NCBI GenBank assembly: GCA_036365515.1
Contig: CM070876.1
Coordinates: forward strand, 120,144,810 to 120,208,809
Direction of reading: 5' to 3'
Source of the DNA: Torymus aiolomorphi
Taxonomy: Eukaryota; Arthropoda; Insecta; Hymenoptera; Torymidae
DNA: 64,000 nucleotides
In this document: piece after piece, positions 45,641 through 59,123 of the stretch
How positions within the stretch are numbered: position 1 is the stretch's first letter
Layout of the letters: every line of letters begins with the position of its first letter
The notes under the pieces: generated by a model
The model's database searches: none
The model's input: only the letters and a program-made list of their open reading frames with translations
Told to the model about the DNA's origin: nothing
Position numbers and translations under genes: made by a program

Positions 45641-46050
45641 GTCAACAATAGCATCGTCTGGCTCCCGGCGTTCCCAGCGATGACGCTGGCTGCTGCAATA
45701 CGCCGCCCTGAAGAATGTCGTCCCTTTCATCGTCTTTACTGCGGTTGATGATGGTATTCCTCAGAGACAGGAAGGCATCGTGTCGACGGCGAGAGCAAAT
45801 TTCGTAAGCCTTTTCTCGTTCCTAACCTCTCTGATAGGTAAGCTGATGGTACTTTCTCTTGTTGCAGGTATCTGGCGAAGAGATAGATGTGTCGTCGGTT
45901 TGCCTGCCGCCTGGACCGCTCGCAGACGGCGCAGCCTGGAGCGCAGCATCAGCCGCACACCTCGCAGACCGTAGCGCCCGTACCGCCCCGTGTGCGTGCA
46001 CACCCAACGGACCGTGTCGCTTGGACTTGGACCCGCCGTAAGACAGAAAA
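45641..46050 (+). ncRNA. Candidate 5' exons of a spliced, probably non-coding unit
   Basis: Exon 1 ends at 45803 (GAGAGCAAATTTC before GTAAGCC). A 64-base intron ends in CTCTTGTTGCAG at 45867. Exon 2 runs from 45868 to 46037 or 46050, where GTAAGAC and GTAAGTCATT are both plausible donors. The pair resembles 32460-32760, including the intron words ATTCCTAACCTCT/GTTCCTAACCTCT and GCTGATGGTACT, which shows duplication of a gene 5' end. The next acceptors in the same direction are the repeated exon modules from 51288 on. Frames are short and GC-rich, with no recognised protein. Confidence 0.45.
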
Positions 46051-46140
46051 GTAAGTCATTCAAGAATTTATTTATTTTAACCTCATACTTTTGAACCAAC
46101 TTATACCCTATAAAAGTATATGTAATTGTACATTTGACGC

Positions 46141-49100
46141 CCTTTTTCGACTTTTCATTCTAAATATCCCTTTCCATTCTCTAAAAATATCACACACTAT
46201 CTTATACATGATGAGGGATTAAGCACCAAGTTACATATCTAAATAATCAGCAACTGTGGAAATACTGCATTTTCTGTGTGTTTTTCAAAATATTTTCAAG
46301 AAAAGTCATTTCCTCCAAACTGGCTGATTGAGTAGATCTGAAACCTAATATACAATGCCTCAGCATGTACTGGATTGTGTGTAAACATTCTCATAAACTT
46401 TGAGCGAGGGTGAGAAGGTTTACATTGGAAATGCACACGCGCTTTTTTGACTTTTCATTTCAAAGATTCCTTTCCATTCTCTACAAATATTTCAAACTTT
46501 ACATACACTATGTAATACATGCTCAGGAACTGTTTATCAAGTTTCAGATCTAAATAATTAGAAAGTGTGGAGATATTGCAATTTGTATGCTCTTTTTAAG
46601 AAATTTTCAAGAAAAAAGTTATTTCCCCTACACTGGCTGATTGAAAAGATCTAAATTTAATATACAATGCCTCAGCATGTATTGCATTGTGAGAGAACAT
46701 TCTGGTAAACTATGAGAAAGGGTGAGGAGGTTTTTGTCGCAAATGCAGATGCGGCTTTTCGACATTTCGTTCCAAAGATCCCTTTCCATTCTCTACAAGT
46801 ATCTTAAAATTTCCATACATAATGGAATACATGCTGAGGGGCAGTTTATCAAGTTCCAGATCTACATAATTAGTAAGTCTGGAGATATTGCAATTTTTGT
46901 GCTTTTTCAGGCATTTTTAAGAAAGAAAAGTAATTTTCTCCAAACTGGCTGATGGAGTATATCTGAAACTCAATATGCAATGCCTCAGCATGTATTGCAT
47001 TGTGTGAGAACATTTTGGTAAACTATGAGAAAGGGTGAGGAGGTTTTTGTCGCAAATGCACATGCGGCTTTTCGACATTTCGTTCCAAAGATCACTTTCC
47101 ATTCCCTACAAGTATCTTAAAATTTCCATACATAATGGAATACATGCTGTGGGGCAGTTTATCAAGTTTCAGATTTACATAATTAGTAAGTCTGGAAATA
47201 TTGCAATTTTTGTGCTTTGTCAGGCGTTTTTAAGAAAGAAAAGTAATTTTCTCCAAACTGGCTGATGGAGTATATCTGAAACTCAATATGCAATGCCTCA
47301 GCATGCATTGCATTGTGTGAGAACATTTTGGTAAACTATGAGAAAGGGTGAGGAGGTTTTTGTCGCAAATGCACATGCGGCTTTTCGACATTTCGTTCCA
47401 AAGATCACTTTCCATTCCCTACAAGTATCTTAAAATTTCCATACATAATGGAATACATGCTGTGGGGCAGTTTATCAAGTTTCAGATTTACATAATTAGT
47501 AAGTCTGGAGATATTGCAATTTTTGTGCTTTTTCAGGCGTTTTTAAGAAAGAATAGTAATTTTCTCCAAACTGGCTGATGGAGTATATCTGAAACTCAAT
47601 ATGCAATGCCTCAGCATGCATTGCATTGTGTGAGAACATTTTGGTAAACTATGAGAAAGGGTGAGGAGGTTTTTGTCGCAAATGCACATGCGGCTTTTCG
47701 ACATTTCGTTCCAAAGATCACTTTCCATTCCCTACAAGTATCTTAAAATTTCCATACATAATGGAATACATGCTGTGGGGCAGTTTATCAAGTTTCAGAT
47801 TTACATAATTAGTAAGTCTGGAAATATTGCAATTTTTGTGCTTTTTCAGGCGTTTTTAAGAAAGAAAAGTAATTTTCTCCAAACTGGCTGATGGAGTATA
47901 TCTGAAACTCAATATGCAATGCCTCAGCATGCATTGCATTGTGTGAGAACATTTTGGTAAACTATGAGAAAGGGTGAGGAGGTTTTTGTCGCAAATGCAC
48001 ATGCGGCTTTTCGACATTTCGTTCCAAAGATCACTTTCCATTCCCTACAAGTATCTTAAAATTTCCATACATAATGGAATACATGCTGTGGGGCAGTTTA
48101 TCAAGTTTCAGATTTACATAATTAGTAAGTCTGGAAATATTGCAATTTTTGTGCTTTTTCAGGCGTTTTTAAGAAAGAAAAGTAATTTTCTCCAAACTGG
48201 CTGATGGAGTATATCTGAAACTCAATATGCAATGCCTCAGCATGCATTGGATTGTGTGAGAACATTCTGGTAAACTATGAGAAAGGGTGAGGAGGTTCCT
48301 GTTGCAAATGCACATGCGGCTTTTCAACATTTCGTTCCAAAAATCCCTTTCCATTCTCTAAAAGTATCTTAAAATTTCCATATATAATGGAATACATGCT
48401 GTGGGACAGTTTATCAAGTTTCAGATCTACATAATTAGTAAGTCTGGAGATATTGCAATTTTTGTGCTTTTTCAGGCGTTTTTAAGAAAGAAAAGTAATT
48501 TTCTCCAAACTGGCTGATGGAGTATATCTGAAACTCAATATGCAATGCCTCAGCATGCATTGCATTGTGTGAGAATATTTTGGTAAACTATGAGAAAGGG
48601 TGAGGAGGTTTTTGTCGCAAATGCACATGCGGCTTTTCGAAATTTCGTTCCAAAGATCACTTTCCATTCCCTACATGTATCTTAAATTTTCCATACATAA
48701 TGGAATACATGCTGAGGGACTGTTTATCAAGTTTCACATCTACATAATTAGCAAGTTTTGAGATATTGCAATTTTTGTTCTTTTTTAGGAAATTTTTAAG
48801 AAAGAAAAGTAATTTCTTCCAAACTGTCTGATTGAATAGATCTGAAACCTAATATACAATGCCCCAGTATGTACTGGATTGTGTAAGAACATTCTGGTAA
48901 ACTATGAGAAAGGGTGAGGAGATTTTTGTCGCAAATGCACAAGCGGCTTTTCGACATTTCGTTCCAAAGATCACTTTCCATTCCCTACAAGTATCTTAAA
49001 TTTTCCATACATAATCGAATACATGCTGAGGGACAGTTTATCAAGTTTTAGATCTACATAATTAGCAAGTCTGGAGATATTGCAATTTTTGTGCTTTTTC

Positions 49101-51200
49101 AGGAAATTTTTAAGAAAGAAAAGTAATTTCCTCCAAACTGGCTGATTGAGTAGATCTGAAACTCAATATGCAATGCCTCAGCATGCATTGCATTGTGTGA
49201 GAACATTTTGGTAAACTATGAGAAAGGGTGAGGAGGTTTTTGTCGCAAATACATATGCGGCTTTTCGACATTTCGTTCCAAAGATCACTTTCCATTCCCT
49301 ACAAGTATCTTAAAATTTCCATACATAATGGAATACATGCTCTGGGGCAGTTTATCAAGTTTCAGATCTACATAATTAGTAAGTCTGGAAATATTGCAAT
49401 TTTTGTGCTTTTTCAGGCGTTTTTAAGAAAGAAAAGTAATTTTTTCCAAACTGGCTGATGGGGTATATCTGAAACTCAATATGCAATGCCTCAACATGCA
49501 TTGCATTGTGTGAGAACATTCTGGTAAACTATGAGAAAGGGCGAGGAGGTTCCTGTCGCAAATGCACATGCGGCTTTTCGACATTTCCTTCCAAAAATCC
49601 CTTTCCATTCTCTACAAGTATCTTAAAATTTCCATACATAATGGAATACATGCTGTGGGACAGTTTATCAAGTTTCAGATCTACATAATTAGTAAGTCTG
49701 GAGATATTGCAATTTTTGTGCTTTTTCAGGCGTTTTTAAGAAAGAAAAGTAATTTTCTCCAAACTGGCTGATGGAGTATATCTGAAACTCAATATGCAAT
49801 GCCTCAGCATGCATTGCATTGTGTGAGAATGTTTTGGTAAACTATGAGAAAGGGTGAGGAGGTTTTTGTCGCAAATGCACATGCGGCTTTTCGAAATTTC
49901 GTTCCAAAGATCACTTTCCATTCCCTACAAGTATCTTAAATTTTCCATACATAATGGAATACATGCTGAGGGACTGTTTATCAAGTTTTACATCTACATA
50001 ATTAGCAAGTTTTTAGATATTGCAATTTTTGTTCTTTTTTAGGAAATTTTTAAGAAAGAAAAGTAATTTCCTCCAAACTGTCTAATTGAATAGATCTGAA
50101 ACCTAATATACAATGCCCCAGTATGTACTGGATTGTGTAAGAACATTCTGGCAAACTATGAGAAAGGGCGAGGAGATTTTTGTCGCAAATGCACAAGCGG
50201 CTTTTCGACATTTTGTTCCAAAGATCACTTTCCATTCCCTACAAGTATCTTAAATTTTTCATACATAATGGAATATATGCTGAGGGATAGTTTATCAAGT
50301 TTCAGATCAACATAATTAGCAAGTCTGGAGATATTGCAATTTTTGTGCTTTTTCAGGAAATTTTTAAGAAAGAAAAGTAATTTTCTCCAAACTGTCTGAT
50401 GGAGTATATCTGAAACTGAATATGCAATGCCTCAGCATGCATTGCATTGTGTGAGAACATTCTGGTAAACTATGAGAAAGGGTGAGGAGGTTTTTGTCGC
50501 AAATGCACATGCGGCTTTTCGACATTTCGTTCCAAAGATCCCTTTCCATTCCCTACAAGTATCTTAAACTTTCCATACATAATGGAATACATGCTGAGGG
50601 ATAGTTTATCGAGTTTCAGATCTACATAGTTAGCAAGTCTGGAGATATTGCAATTTTTGTGCTTTTTCAGGAAATTTTTAAGAAAGAAAAGTAATTTCCT
50701 CCAAACTGACTGATTGAGTAGATCTGAAACCTAGTATACAATGTCTCAGCATGTACTGGATTGTGTGTAAACATTCTCATAAACTTTAAGCGAGGGTGAG
50801 AAGGTCTACATTGGAAATGCACACGCGCTTTTTCGACTTTTCATTTCAAAGATCCCTTTCCATTCTCTACAAATATCTTAAACTTTACACACACTATGTT
50901 GTACATGCTGGTGGATTACATACCATGTTTCATTTCTAAATAATCATCAAGAGTGAAGATACTGCATTTTCTGTGTTTTTTAAGAAGTTTTTAAAAAAAA
51001 AAGTTATTTTCTCTATACTGGCTAATTGAGTAGATCTGAAATTGGATATGCAATCCCTCAGCATGTATTGCATAGTGTGTATGTAATTCTGGTAAATTTT
51101 AAGCGAGGGTGAGGAGGTCTTAGTTGGAAATGCACATGCGCTTTTTCGACTTTTCATTCCAAAGGTCTCTTTCCATTCTCTACAGATATCTTAACTTTCC
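46141..51200 (+). repeat. 313-bp satellite array, about 16 units
   Basis: The word CTTTTTCGACTTTTCATT or its variant CTTTTCGACATTTCGTTCC recurs at 46141, 46443, 46752, 47065, 47378, 47691, 48004, 48317, 48630, 48944, 49258, 49571, 49884, 50198, 50512, 50829 and 51141, a period of 313-314 bases. Units from about 46750 to 48320 are almost identical, while those at both ends diverge, the usual signature of unequal exchange. The period is not a multiple of three, so the recurring 76-codon frames are a by-product. The array lies between candidate exon 2 (46050) and exon module A (51288). Confidence 0.95.
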
Positions 51201-51421
51201 ATCTATCTACTCCCTCTGTTTCTGGCAGGTCGATACTGCTATCCTCATTCCTATACTGCTTTATTAATATATTCTGTTTTTCCCTAGGCGAAGAGCTCCT
51301 GCAGAAGACAACACGTCTTCATATAATTCTACTCTCCTCCAGGGCAGCCAACGCAACTACCAGGTCCTGAAGACATCAGCTATACAAACATATTGTAGAA
51401 GTGAGAGCGAAGGTGTATATA

Positions 51422-52714
51422 CGAGGGTCATTTGACAAGTACCTAGCCTCACCGCCAGATGGTGCCACTATCGCACCAGAAATACACTACAGTGCAGTAT
51501 CTTCCTGTAAACGGTTACAGACGAAATTTCAGCCAGATCGGAGTTGTAGTTTATTTTTGAGAGCGTGTGAAAGCAAATGTGTCCGTTGATTTTTGAAAAA
51601 ATGGAGAAAGAACAATATCGGTCGGTGATTCGATCTTGTTTTTGGAAGGGAAATCGCGCAGTGAAATTAAAGAACGCTTGGATGCAGTGTATCGGGATGC
51701 TTCTCCTTCGATGGCGACCGTTAAATTTTGGTATAACGAGTTTCAACGTGGTCGTACGTCGGTTTTTGATGATCCACGCCCAGGTGCTCCGAAAACAGCC
51801 ACTACGGTGGAGAACGTGACAAAAATACACAATATCGTTTTGTCAGACCGCCGATTAAAGGTGCACGAGATAGCTGCGATAGTAGGCATCTCAGAAGAAC
51901 GCGTGTGGCATATCCTACATGAGATTTTAGGCATGAGAAAGCTGTCAGCAAGGTGGGTCCCGCGTTTGCTGACTGCAGACAACAAGCGCATCCGTGAGAC
52001 CAGTTCAGAGCAGTGTTTGGAGCTGTTTAATCGCAATCCAAAAGAGTTTTTGCGTCGTTACGTGACCGTCGACGAAACATGGATTCACTACTACACTCCA
52101 GAGACCAAGGAGCAGTCAAAACAGTGGATCTTACCCGGTGAACCTGCTCCGAAGAAGGCGAAGACGGTCCCGTCGGCCGGAAAGGTGATGGTCACTGTTT
52201 TCTGGGATTCTCAAGGTGTGATTTTTATTGACTATCTGGAGAAGGGCAAAACGGTCACAGGACAGTACTACGCCGAACTATTGAGCCGATTTGACGCCGT
52301 GTTAGAAGAAAAACGGCCCCATTTGTCTAAAAAGAAAGTGCTTTTCCACCACGATAATGCACCGGCTCACACTTCTGCACTCGCCACGGCTAAATTGGTC
52401 GAATTACGCTACGAACTGCTGCCCCATCCACCGTATTCTCCAGATTTGGCTCCGTGCGACTTTTTTTTGTTTCCGAACCTAAAAAATTCGCTCGCCGGGA
52501 AGAGATTCCACTCCAGTAACGAAATAATCGCCGCCACGGAGGCCTATTTTGCAAACCAAGAGAAAACATTTTTTTCAACGGGGTTAAAAAAATTGGAACA
52601 CCGCTGGACCAAGTGTATTCAACTAAAAGGAGACTACATTGAAAAATAAATTTTATTTTTTGTAAAATTTTGGTGTTTTCATTTGTAGGCTAGGTACTTA
52701 TCAAATGACCCTCG
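51422..52714 (+). mobile_element. Mariner element, nearly intact
   Basis: The 1293-bp element has inverted ends CGAGGGTCATTTGACAAGTA and the complement of TACTTATCAAATGACCCTCG, flanked by TA on both sides (51420-51421 and 52715-52716). It encodes one transposase. It sits inside exon module A. Confidence 0.95.
51601..52649 (+). pseudogene. Mariner transposase (D,D34D) with one early frameshift
   Basis: The ATG at 51601 gives MEKEQYRSVIR, after which a single-base loss near 51631 shifts the frame; from 51636 to the stop at 52649 the protein reads openly for 337 residues. It has the N-terminal helix-turn-helix region (KFWYNEFQRG, DDPRPGAP), the linker RWVPRLLT, and the catalytic triad: VTVDETWIHYY, LFHHDNAPAHTS and YSPDLAPCDFFLF, with exactly 34 residues between the last two Asp. 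Length is that of the family. Apart from the frameshift nothing looks damaged, which points to a recent insertion. Confidence 0.9.
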
Positions 52715-52898
52715 TAAATATAGTTTGATCTCTTGTGCCAGACTCGTGTAAGTACTTCACTTCAGATTTGGACTTGTAGTACAGCCGAACCTAGTCTCCA
52801 ACTTTACATCGGTCTACTCCTCTTTTCATGGCAGTTCGATACTGCTATCCTCATCCCTACTGCTTAACACATTATTAATATATTTTGTATTGCCCTAG

Positions 52899-53064
52899 GT
52901 GAAGAGCTCCTGTAGAAGACATCAAGTCTTCATATCATTCTACTCTCCTCGAGGGCAGCCAACGCAACTACCACTTCCCGAGAACGTCACCTAGGGGGAC
53001 ACGACGGAGAAGGGACGGCGAAGGTATACTTGAATATCTGCACTCCCGCGACAGAATCGAGATG
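52899..53064 (+). ncRNA. Exon module B
   Basis: The acceptor TATTGCCCTAG ends at 52898, 151 bases after the donor of module A. The module begins GTGAAGAGCTCCTGTAGAAG and contains CTCGAGGGCAGCCAACGCAA and GACGGCGAAGGTATACTTGA. The place where modules A and C have a donor has been replaced here by the foldback MITE that starts at 53067. Confidence 0.45.
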
Positions 53065-53066
53065 TA

Positions 53067-53610
53067 GTCTATGCGCCAGGGAGGTTTCCGTGGCCGATGG
53101 ATGTCCACACTTCCACGAAAGCTTTTCTTACATATTTTTGTCTGCTGATTCTGAATTTCGAAGGTGGACAGTCGTCAGACTGTTAGTTTTTTATTATTAA
53201 CAATTTAATTGTTTAAATTACTGCCAAATCAATATGATTAATTATAACTAAATCCTAACTGTCTAAAGCTGTAGTAAATTGATCTAGAAATATGCTTATT
53301 TTTTCATAATTGAAAAATTTGATTAGAACCCGAATTATTGCAAATTTTGTGCAATAAGTCGCGAATTCGAGCGCAAACGTGCATAATTCTAGATCAATTT
53401 ACTACAGTTTTAAACATTTAGGATACAGTTATAATTAATCATATTGATTTTGCAGCAGTTTAAACAATTAAATTGTTAATAACAAAAAAACTAACAGTCT
53501 GGAGACTGTCCACCTTCGAAATTCAGAATCAGCAGACAAAAATATGTAAGAAAAGCTTTGGTGGAAGTGTGGACATTCATCGGCCACGGAAACCCCCCTG
53601 GCGCATAGAC
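53067..53610. mobile_element. 544-bp foldback MITE with TA duplication
   Basis: Arms of about 240 bases are inverted copies: GTCTATGCGCCAGGGAGGTT at the left and the complement of ...CCCCCCTGGCGCATAGAC at the right, with a central unpaired stretch near 53310-53375. TA flanks both ends (53065-53066 and 53611-53612). TA duplication suggests a Tc1/mariner-type transposase acted on it. There is no coding capacity. Confidence 0.9.
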
Positions 53611-54511
53611 TAATGTCATTATTTAGGGCACACCTGATTTTTAGGTACGAATTATATCTTCCCAAAAAGTAACAGTTTTCTGCGGGTGCACACGGAGAGA
53701 AAGCTCTTATTGCTATAGTTAAAATGGCTTACTCGTGGAGTATAGGAGTTCCTTTATTATATAAGTAAGGTGGTTTTAGCAATCTTAGTAAGGGACCAAT
53801 ACTTTTATGGTATTGGTCGCTTACTTTTAAAATATGTTGCTTTTCATACTACAACAGTTACACAATTATACGATTGTTGGATCAGCGGCATACCGCTGAT
53901 AATTAGGTATTGCTTATTGTGTAAGCCTAATATTATTGAAAATAGATATTTATAATGTTCTATTTGATGCTCTAACAAAATTCAGTGGTACGATCCATGC
54001 CATAAGATTTATGAATGATGTTCAGTTTCATTAATCATGTTATGAAAAATTGAAATTATGGATTTTTCTTAATATTTAAAAAAATTGTAACTTTTTTCCC
54101 TTTGCACGGCCAATATTGATCAAAAAAATCATTTTGAAGTTTTTTCGAAGAAAAATCCAAAAAAAAATTTGTGCAATAAAGAATATTTGGCCGCAGCCTC
54201 AATATCCTTTCATGAAGGTATACTAATAAGCAGCCAATCAGAGACTTTCAAAAAGGGTCATAAAATAAATACTGGCACATTGTACAGAAAAAATGCAAAC
54301 CTTTTGCCAATCAATGTACTATACAAAAAGTTTCAAGATTTTGAGTTAAAAAATGAATAAACTTGGATTTTAACCAAAAATTGCAAACAAATTTGATTTT
54401 CAATGTTGCATAGCTTTTTTATCGATCTAAAATTTGAGGAACATTTTTTGTTCATAAAAAATTGAAAGAAAACGAGTTTTGAGCGATTTTAAAATTTTGA
54501 GCTGCTGACTT
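53611..54511. other. Non-coding AT-rich insert between module B and the 90-bp repeats
   Basis: No counterpart exists in the second cassette, where module D leads directly into the 90-bp repeats. A 63-codon frame at 54169-54360 is unrecognised and lies in A/T-rich sequence. Confidence 0.4.
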
Positions 54512-55563
54512 CACCTGAAATATCGCATCCGACCTATGCCGACATCTGGACGTTAAAATCTACGGTGCGCATCACCTGGACTCCATCATCGGCCATCTAA
54601 ACACCTAGACCTCGCATCCGACCTGTCCCTTCACCTGGACACAAAAACCTACGTAGCGCACTATCCGAAATTCATCATCGGCCGTCTGGAACACCTAGAT
54701 CTCGCATCCGATCTGTCAAGACACCTGGACACAAAAGTCTATGAAGCGTATCATCAGCCGCCTGGAACGGCTAGACCTCGCATTCGAGCTGTCCCGACAT
54801 CTGGACTCAAAAATCTACGAAGCGCACTACCCGGACTCCATCATCGGCCATCTGAAACACCTAGACCTCGCATTCTATTTGTCCTGACCTCTGGACACAA
54901 AAACCTACGGAGCGCATCACATAAACTTCATCATCGGCTACCTGAAACGCCTAAACCTCCCATCCGATCTGTCCCGACACCTGGACACAAAAATCTTCTG
55001 AGCGCATCACCCGGATTACATCATCGGCCATCTGCAACACCTAGACCTCGCATCCGACCTGTCCCTTAACCTGGACACAAAAACCTACGTAGCGCACTAT
55101 CCGAAATTCATCATCGGCCGTCTGGAACACCTAGATCTCGCATCCGATCTGTCAAGACACCTGGACACAAAAGTCTATGAAGCGTATCATCAGCCGCCTG
55201 GAACGGCTAGACCGCGCATTCGAGCTGTTCCGACATCTGGACTCAAAAATCTACGAAGCGCACTACCCGGACTCCATCATCGGCCATCTGAAACACCTAG
55301 ACCTCGCATTCGATTTGTCCTGGCCTCTGGACATAAAAACCTACGGAGTGCATCACGTAAACTCCATCATCGTCCACCTGGAACGCTCAGACCTCGCATA
55401 CGATCTGTTCCGACATCTGAACACAAAAATCTTCGGAGCGCATCACTTACACTCTATCATCGGCCACCTGGAATAGCTAGACCTTGCAATCGAGCTGTCT
55501 TGACACCTGGGTACAAAAACCTATGGAGCTCATCACCGGACTCCATCATCGGCCATCTAAGCA
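54512..55563 (+). repeat. 90-bp (30-codon) tandem repeat, block I
   Basis: About eleven to twelve units built from CACCTGGACACAAAAACCTA, CCATCATCGGCCACCTGGAA and CAGCTAGACCTCGCATTCGA. In frame one unit reads like HLDTKTYGAHYPDSII followed by HLEQLDLAFELSR. Small deletions break the frame often; the longest open stretch is 55177-55476. A higher-order repeat of 436 bases is visible: the segment starting ACGTAGCGCACTATCCG at 54651 recurs at 55087. The block is far richer in C and G than its flanks. Confidence 0.9.
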
Positions 55564-55567
55564 CCTA

Positions 55568-55905
55568 GCCATATCTTGGGAACTTCACACACACCATGCA
55601 ATACACGCTGAGGGATTGAATATCAAGTTTGAGATCTAAATAATCAGCAAGTGTGGAGTTGTTGCCTTTTTTGTGTATGTTTTCAGGAAATTTTCAAGAA
55701 TAAAAGTTATTTCCCCAACACTGGTTGATTGAAAAAATCTGAAATTGAATATATAGTCCCTCAGCATGTATTACATTGTGTGAGGACATTTTGGTAAACT
55801 TTGAGTAAGGGTCAGGTGGTCTTAGTTGGAAATACACATACGCTTTTTCGACTTTTTATTCCGCAGATCCCTTTCTATTCCCTACAAATATCTTAACTTT
55901 CCATC
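55568..55905 (+). repeat. Single extra 313-bp satellite unit
   Basis: One diverged unit, from CATATCTTGGGAACTTCACA to CTACAAATATCTTAACTTTC, matches the array at 46141-51200, with the same downstream transition (CCATCTATCTACTCC) into an exon module as at 51195. Confidence 0.85.
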
Positions 55906-55995
55906 TATCTACTCCTCTGTTCCTGGCAAGTCGATACTGCTATCCTCATTCCTGTACCGCTTAACACATTATTAATATATTTTGTTTAATCCTAG

Positions 55996-56122
55996 GCGAA
56001 ACTCTTCTGCAGGGCAGTCAACGCAACTACCACTTACTAAAGACATCAGCTAGGCGAAGATATCGTAGAAGTGACGGCGAAGGTCTAATTGAATGGAGTA
56101 CGAGCTCGGGCAACAGACTCGA
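55996..56122 (+). ncRNA. Exon module C
   Basis: The acceptor TTTAATCCTAG ends at 55995 and the donor GAGTAAGTGC begins at 56123. Shared words are GGGCAGTCAACGCAACTACC, CTAGGCGAAGATATCGTAGA and GACGGCGAAGGT. It corresponds to module A, with an internal shortening. Confidence 0.45.
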
Positions 56123-56279
56123 GTAAGTGCTTCATTTCGGATTTGGCCTTTATCCTGTAGTATGGCCGAACCTATCCTCTAACTTTCAATCTGTTTACTC
56201 CTCTATTCCTGGCAGTTCAATACTGCTTTCCTCATCTCCACTGCTTAACACATTATTAATAGATTTTGTTTTGCCCTAG

Positions 56280-56388
56280 GCGAAGAGCTCCTGCTGAGGA
56301 CAACGCGTCTTCGTGAATAATTCTACTCTCGTCGAGGGCAGCCAACGCATCTACCACTTCCTGAGAACATCACCTAGGCGAACAAGCG
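56280..56388 (+). ncRNA. Exon module D, continuous with 90-bp repeats
   Basis: The acceptor TTTGCCCTAG ends at 56279, 157 bases after the donor of module C. The module (GCGAAGAGCTCCTGCTGAGG, CGAGGGCAGCCAACGCATCT) runs without a break into the repeat block at 56389, so the 90-bp repeats probably lie in the terminal exon. Confidence 0.45.
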
Positions 56389-57178
56389 AAAACGCAATCG
56401 ATCTGTCCCGTCACCTGGACACAAAAACCTACGGAATGCACTATCCGGACTCCATCAACAGCCGCCTGAAATGCCTAGACCTCGCATCCGATCGGTTTCC
56501 ACACCTGCACTCAAAACTCTACGGAGCGCATTACCTACACCCTGTCATCTGCCACCTGGAACAGCTAGACCTTGGACTCGAGCTGTCCCGTCACCTCGAC
56601 ACAAAAACCTAATGAGCGCATAACCTACACTTTATCACCAGCCATCTGGAACAGCTAGACCTCGAAATCAAGCTGTCCCGTCACCTGGACACAAAAACCT
56701 ACAGTGTGCATTACGCGGACTCCATCATCAGCCGCTTGAAAAAGCTAGACCTCGCAATCAAGCTGTCTCGTCACCTGGACACAAAAACGAACAGAGCGCA
56801 CTACCCGGACTCCATCATCAGCCACCTGAAACAGCTGGACCTCGTATTCAATATGTCCCGTCATCTGGACACAAGAACCTACGGAGCGCACTACCCAGAC
56901 TCCATCATCAGCCGCCTTGAACAGCTAGAACTCACATTCGAGCTGTCCCGTTACCTGGACACAAAAATCTCAAGAGCGCATCACCTACTACACTCTATCA
57001 TCGGCTACCTGAAACACCTAGACCTCGTAATCGATCTGTGCCGACACGTGAACACAAAAATCTACGAAGCTATCATCTATACTCTATCATCAGCCGCGTG
57101 GAACAGCTAGACCTCGCATTCGAGATGTCCCGACACCTGGACTCAAAAACCTATGAAGCGCACTACCTAGACTCCATT
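56389..57178 (+). repeat. 90-bp (30-codon) tandem repeat, block II
   Basis: About nine units of the same repeat as block I. Two stretches stay open in the repeat frame, ending at 56612 and spanning 56706-57110 (134 codons), each unit reading close to RHLDTKTYGAHYPDSIISRL. The block ends abruptly at GACTCCATTTAGAATT in AT-rich DNA. Confidence 0.9.

Positions 57179-59123
<1,945 letters not shown>

Larger units (their letters stand above)
51288..52747 (+). ncRNA. Exon module A, split by a mariner
   Basis: The acceptor TTTTTCCCTAG ends at 51287 and the module starts GCGAAGAGCTCCTGCAGAAG. The body continues with CTCCAGGGCAGCCAACGCAA and ends at a GTAAGTAC donor (52748). Without the mariner (51422-52714) the exon would be about 165 bases. 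It aligns with modules B, C and D. Stop codons occur in every frame, so it is not protein coding. Confidence 0.5.

Noticed and set aside
46722..50549. Repeated 61- and 76-codon frames on both strands
   Set aside because: They recur only because the 313-bp satellite recurs. The period is not divisible by three and several units have lost the frame.
54169..54360. 63-codon frame as a gene
   Set aside because: It is short, in AT-rich sequence, with no recognised motif and no second copy.
46141..57178. CRISPR-like array
   Set aside because: Units are contiguous tandem repeats without unique spacers, in a eukaryotic context.
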